Shown here piece by piece: positions 32,579-33,230 of a DNA stretch of 33,230 nt. Numbering within the stretch: position 1 is the first letter of the stretch; the number at the start of each line of letters is the position of its first letter. The DNA is from Gallionella sp. (GTDB lineage: Bacteria > Pseudomonadota > Gammaproteobacteria > Burkholderiales > Gallionellaceae). The translations under genes and the position numbers were made by a program. Under the pieces are notes generated by a model. It made no database searches and was not told the DNA's origin. It saw only the letters and a program-made list of their open reading frames with translations. Location of the stretch: the NCBI GenBank assembly GCA_030700315.1, contig JAUYJO010000079.1, positions 1 through 33,230 of the forward strand. The letters run 5' to 3'.

Positions 32579-33043
32579 ATGAAACTAACCAAGTATGCCG
32601 ACCTCAGCTTCAGGCTGCTGATGTATCTGGCCATGCGCCGGGGTGAACCGGCCACGATTCAGGAGGTGAGTGACCGGTTTGCGGTATCCAAGAACCACAT
32701 GGTCAAGATATCCCACCAACTGACCAAGGCGGGTTTGATCGACAGCACGCGGGGGCGCAACGGTGGTGTTTGTCTGGCTCGCCCGGCCGAGAACATCACC
32801 GTTGAAGAGGTCGTGCGCGCGACGGAAAACAACTTCGATCTGGTCGAGTGCTTTGATGCCGCACAAAACCAGTGTGTCATTTCTGAAGTGTGCAAGTTGA
32901 ACGGCATTCTCAGCGCTGCGCGCAACGCATTTTTTGAGGTGCTGCGGCAGACCTCGCTGGCCGATCTGGTAAAAAACAGCAAGGCGCTCGAGAAATGCCT
33001 GCTGCCGCTTCCTTGTCAAAATTCGGGGGCAGAACCCGATTAA
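32579..33043 (+). CDS. nsrR: Rrf2 family nitric-oxide-sensing repressor NsrR
   Basis: This 154-residue Fe-S transcription factor has an N-terminal winged helix (LTKYADLSFRLLMYLAM, IQEVSDRFAVSKNHMVKISH, DSTRGRNGGVCLAR) typical of Rrf2 proteins. The cluster-binding cysteines lie in ECFDAAQNQCVISEVCKL with spacing C-x7-C-x5-C, the spacing of NsrR. NsrR represses NO-detoxification genes until NO damages its [4Fe-4S] cluster. The ATG lies 13 bp downstream of a MITE copy with AAGG as ribosome site. No NO-related target gene is in the window, and the region downstream runs to the window edge. IscR is less likely because its Cys spacing differs. Confidence 0.92.
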   Translation: MKLTKYADLSFRLLMYLAMRRGEPATIQEVSDRFAVSKNHMVKISHQLTKAGLIDSTRGRNGGVCLARPAENITVEEVVRATENNFDLVECFDAAQNQCVISEVCKLNGILSAARNAFFEVLRQTSLADLVKNSKALEKCLLPLPCQNSGAEPD

Positions 33044-33113
33044 ATTCCGCATTTGTGATCGCCGCAGCAAGTCGCGCGAACAATGGCCGCCCTATTTTCC
33101 ATTAATTCGATGA

Positions 33114-33140
33114 GGTACCCCCTGGCTATGTAGGGGAACC
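33114..33140. promoter_or_regulatory. imperfect palindrome with C/G tracts downstream of nsrR
   Basis: GGTACCCC (33114-33121) and GGGGAACC (33133-33140) pair at 7 of 8, with an 11-nt spacer. There is no T-tract, so it is a poor terminator. C-tract/G-tract palindromes of this kind resemble CsoR/RcnR-family operators, but no such regulator is in the window. It may be the operator of a gene beginning after the window edge. Confidence 0.35.
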
Positions 33141-33201
33141 TAATTAAATACGACCATGACGGCGGTCATAAAGTGCAATGTTAAAATTTAGCAACATCAT
33201 T

Positions 33202-33224
33202 CCCTCCCCCTTGCAGGGGGAGGG
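33202..33224. repeat. perfect C/G hairpin at the window edge
   Basis: Ten-bp arms CCCTCCCCCT / AGGGGGAGGG with a 3-nt loop. The same CCTCCCCCTTG...AGGGGGAGG style appears in the spacers near 25575 and 23870, so it is the edge of another intergenic repeat that continues beyond the window. Confidence 0.55.
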
Positions 33225-33230
33225 TTAGGG

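Overview
The window looks like a chromosomal segment of a betaproteobacterium. Protein sequences and gene combinations suggest the Nitrosomonadales/Gallionellaceae neighbourhood, but that is inference from protein style only. Most genes are GC-rich with GCG/CGC-heavy codon use. The first kilobase (a ccdAB toxin-antitoxin pair) and the second half of the split gene at 11.6-13.0 kb are visibly more AT-rich. No rRNA, tRNA or CRISPR array was seen.

Layout. 0-1.3 kb: a CcdA/CcdB-type toxin-antitoxin pair between two near-identical 24-bp direct repeats, then degenerate sequence with a decayed zinc-ribbon gene. 1.4-3.7 kb: a chemoreceptor with no periplasmic sensor domain, and a membrane-anchored helical protein resembling nitrate/nitrite-type sensor domains. 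3.85-4.5 kb: a secreted DUF6448-type protein (minus strand). 4.6-7.7 kb (minus strand): rpiA, phoU, ppx. 8.0-10.1 kb: phosphoglucomutase and ridA. 10.2-13.0 kb: a large secreted protein (PPC, fibronectin III, DUF5648) split by a one-base frameshift that an internal repeat locates. 13.6-16.0 kb (minus strand): a TonB-dependent receptor with an OprC-like CxxxM copper motif, followed by a short Cys-rich remnant of a copper-storage-type protein. 16.2-21.3 kb: yggX, ppk1, sixA and a two-domain polyphosphate:AMP phosphotransferase. A ribbon-helix-helix protein with a Lys/Ala-rich tail lies on the opposite strand. 21.6-25.4 kb: a SulP anion transporter ending in a cyclic-nucleotide-binding-like domain, convergent with a Ser/Thr kinase that also ends in such a domain. 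25.9-32.4 kb: a signalling operon of MASE3-PAS-GAF histidine kinase, single-domain receiver, receiver-PAS-HisKA_3 kinase, NarL-type regulator and a small basic protein. 32.6-33.0 kb: an NsrR-type Rrf2 regulator.

Together, phoU, ppx, ppk1 and pap form a phosphate/polyphosphate set covering synthesis, hydrolysis and use of polyP to phosphorylate AMP. The TonB receptor and Csp fragment suggest a copper uptake locus. The 25.9-32.4 kb operon could be one phosphorelay or two coupled ones.

The most unusual feature of the DNA is its small non-coding repeats. One MITE-like family has three copies (18620-18891, 21382-21493, 32455-32565). Each has matching terminal inverted repeats and an exact 5-bp target duplication, and one copy is itself interrupted by a second element with its own duplication. 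Other palindromic families recur between genes, and an inverted pair of repeat ends brackets the sulP gene.
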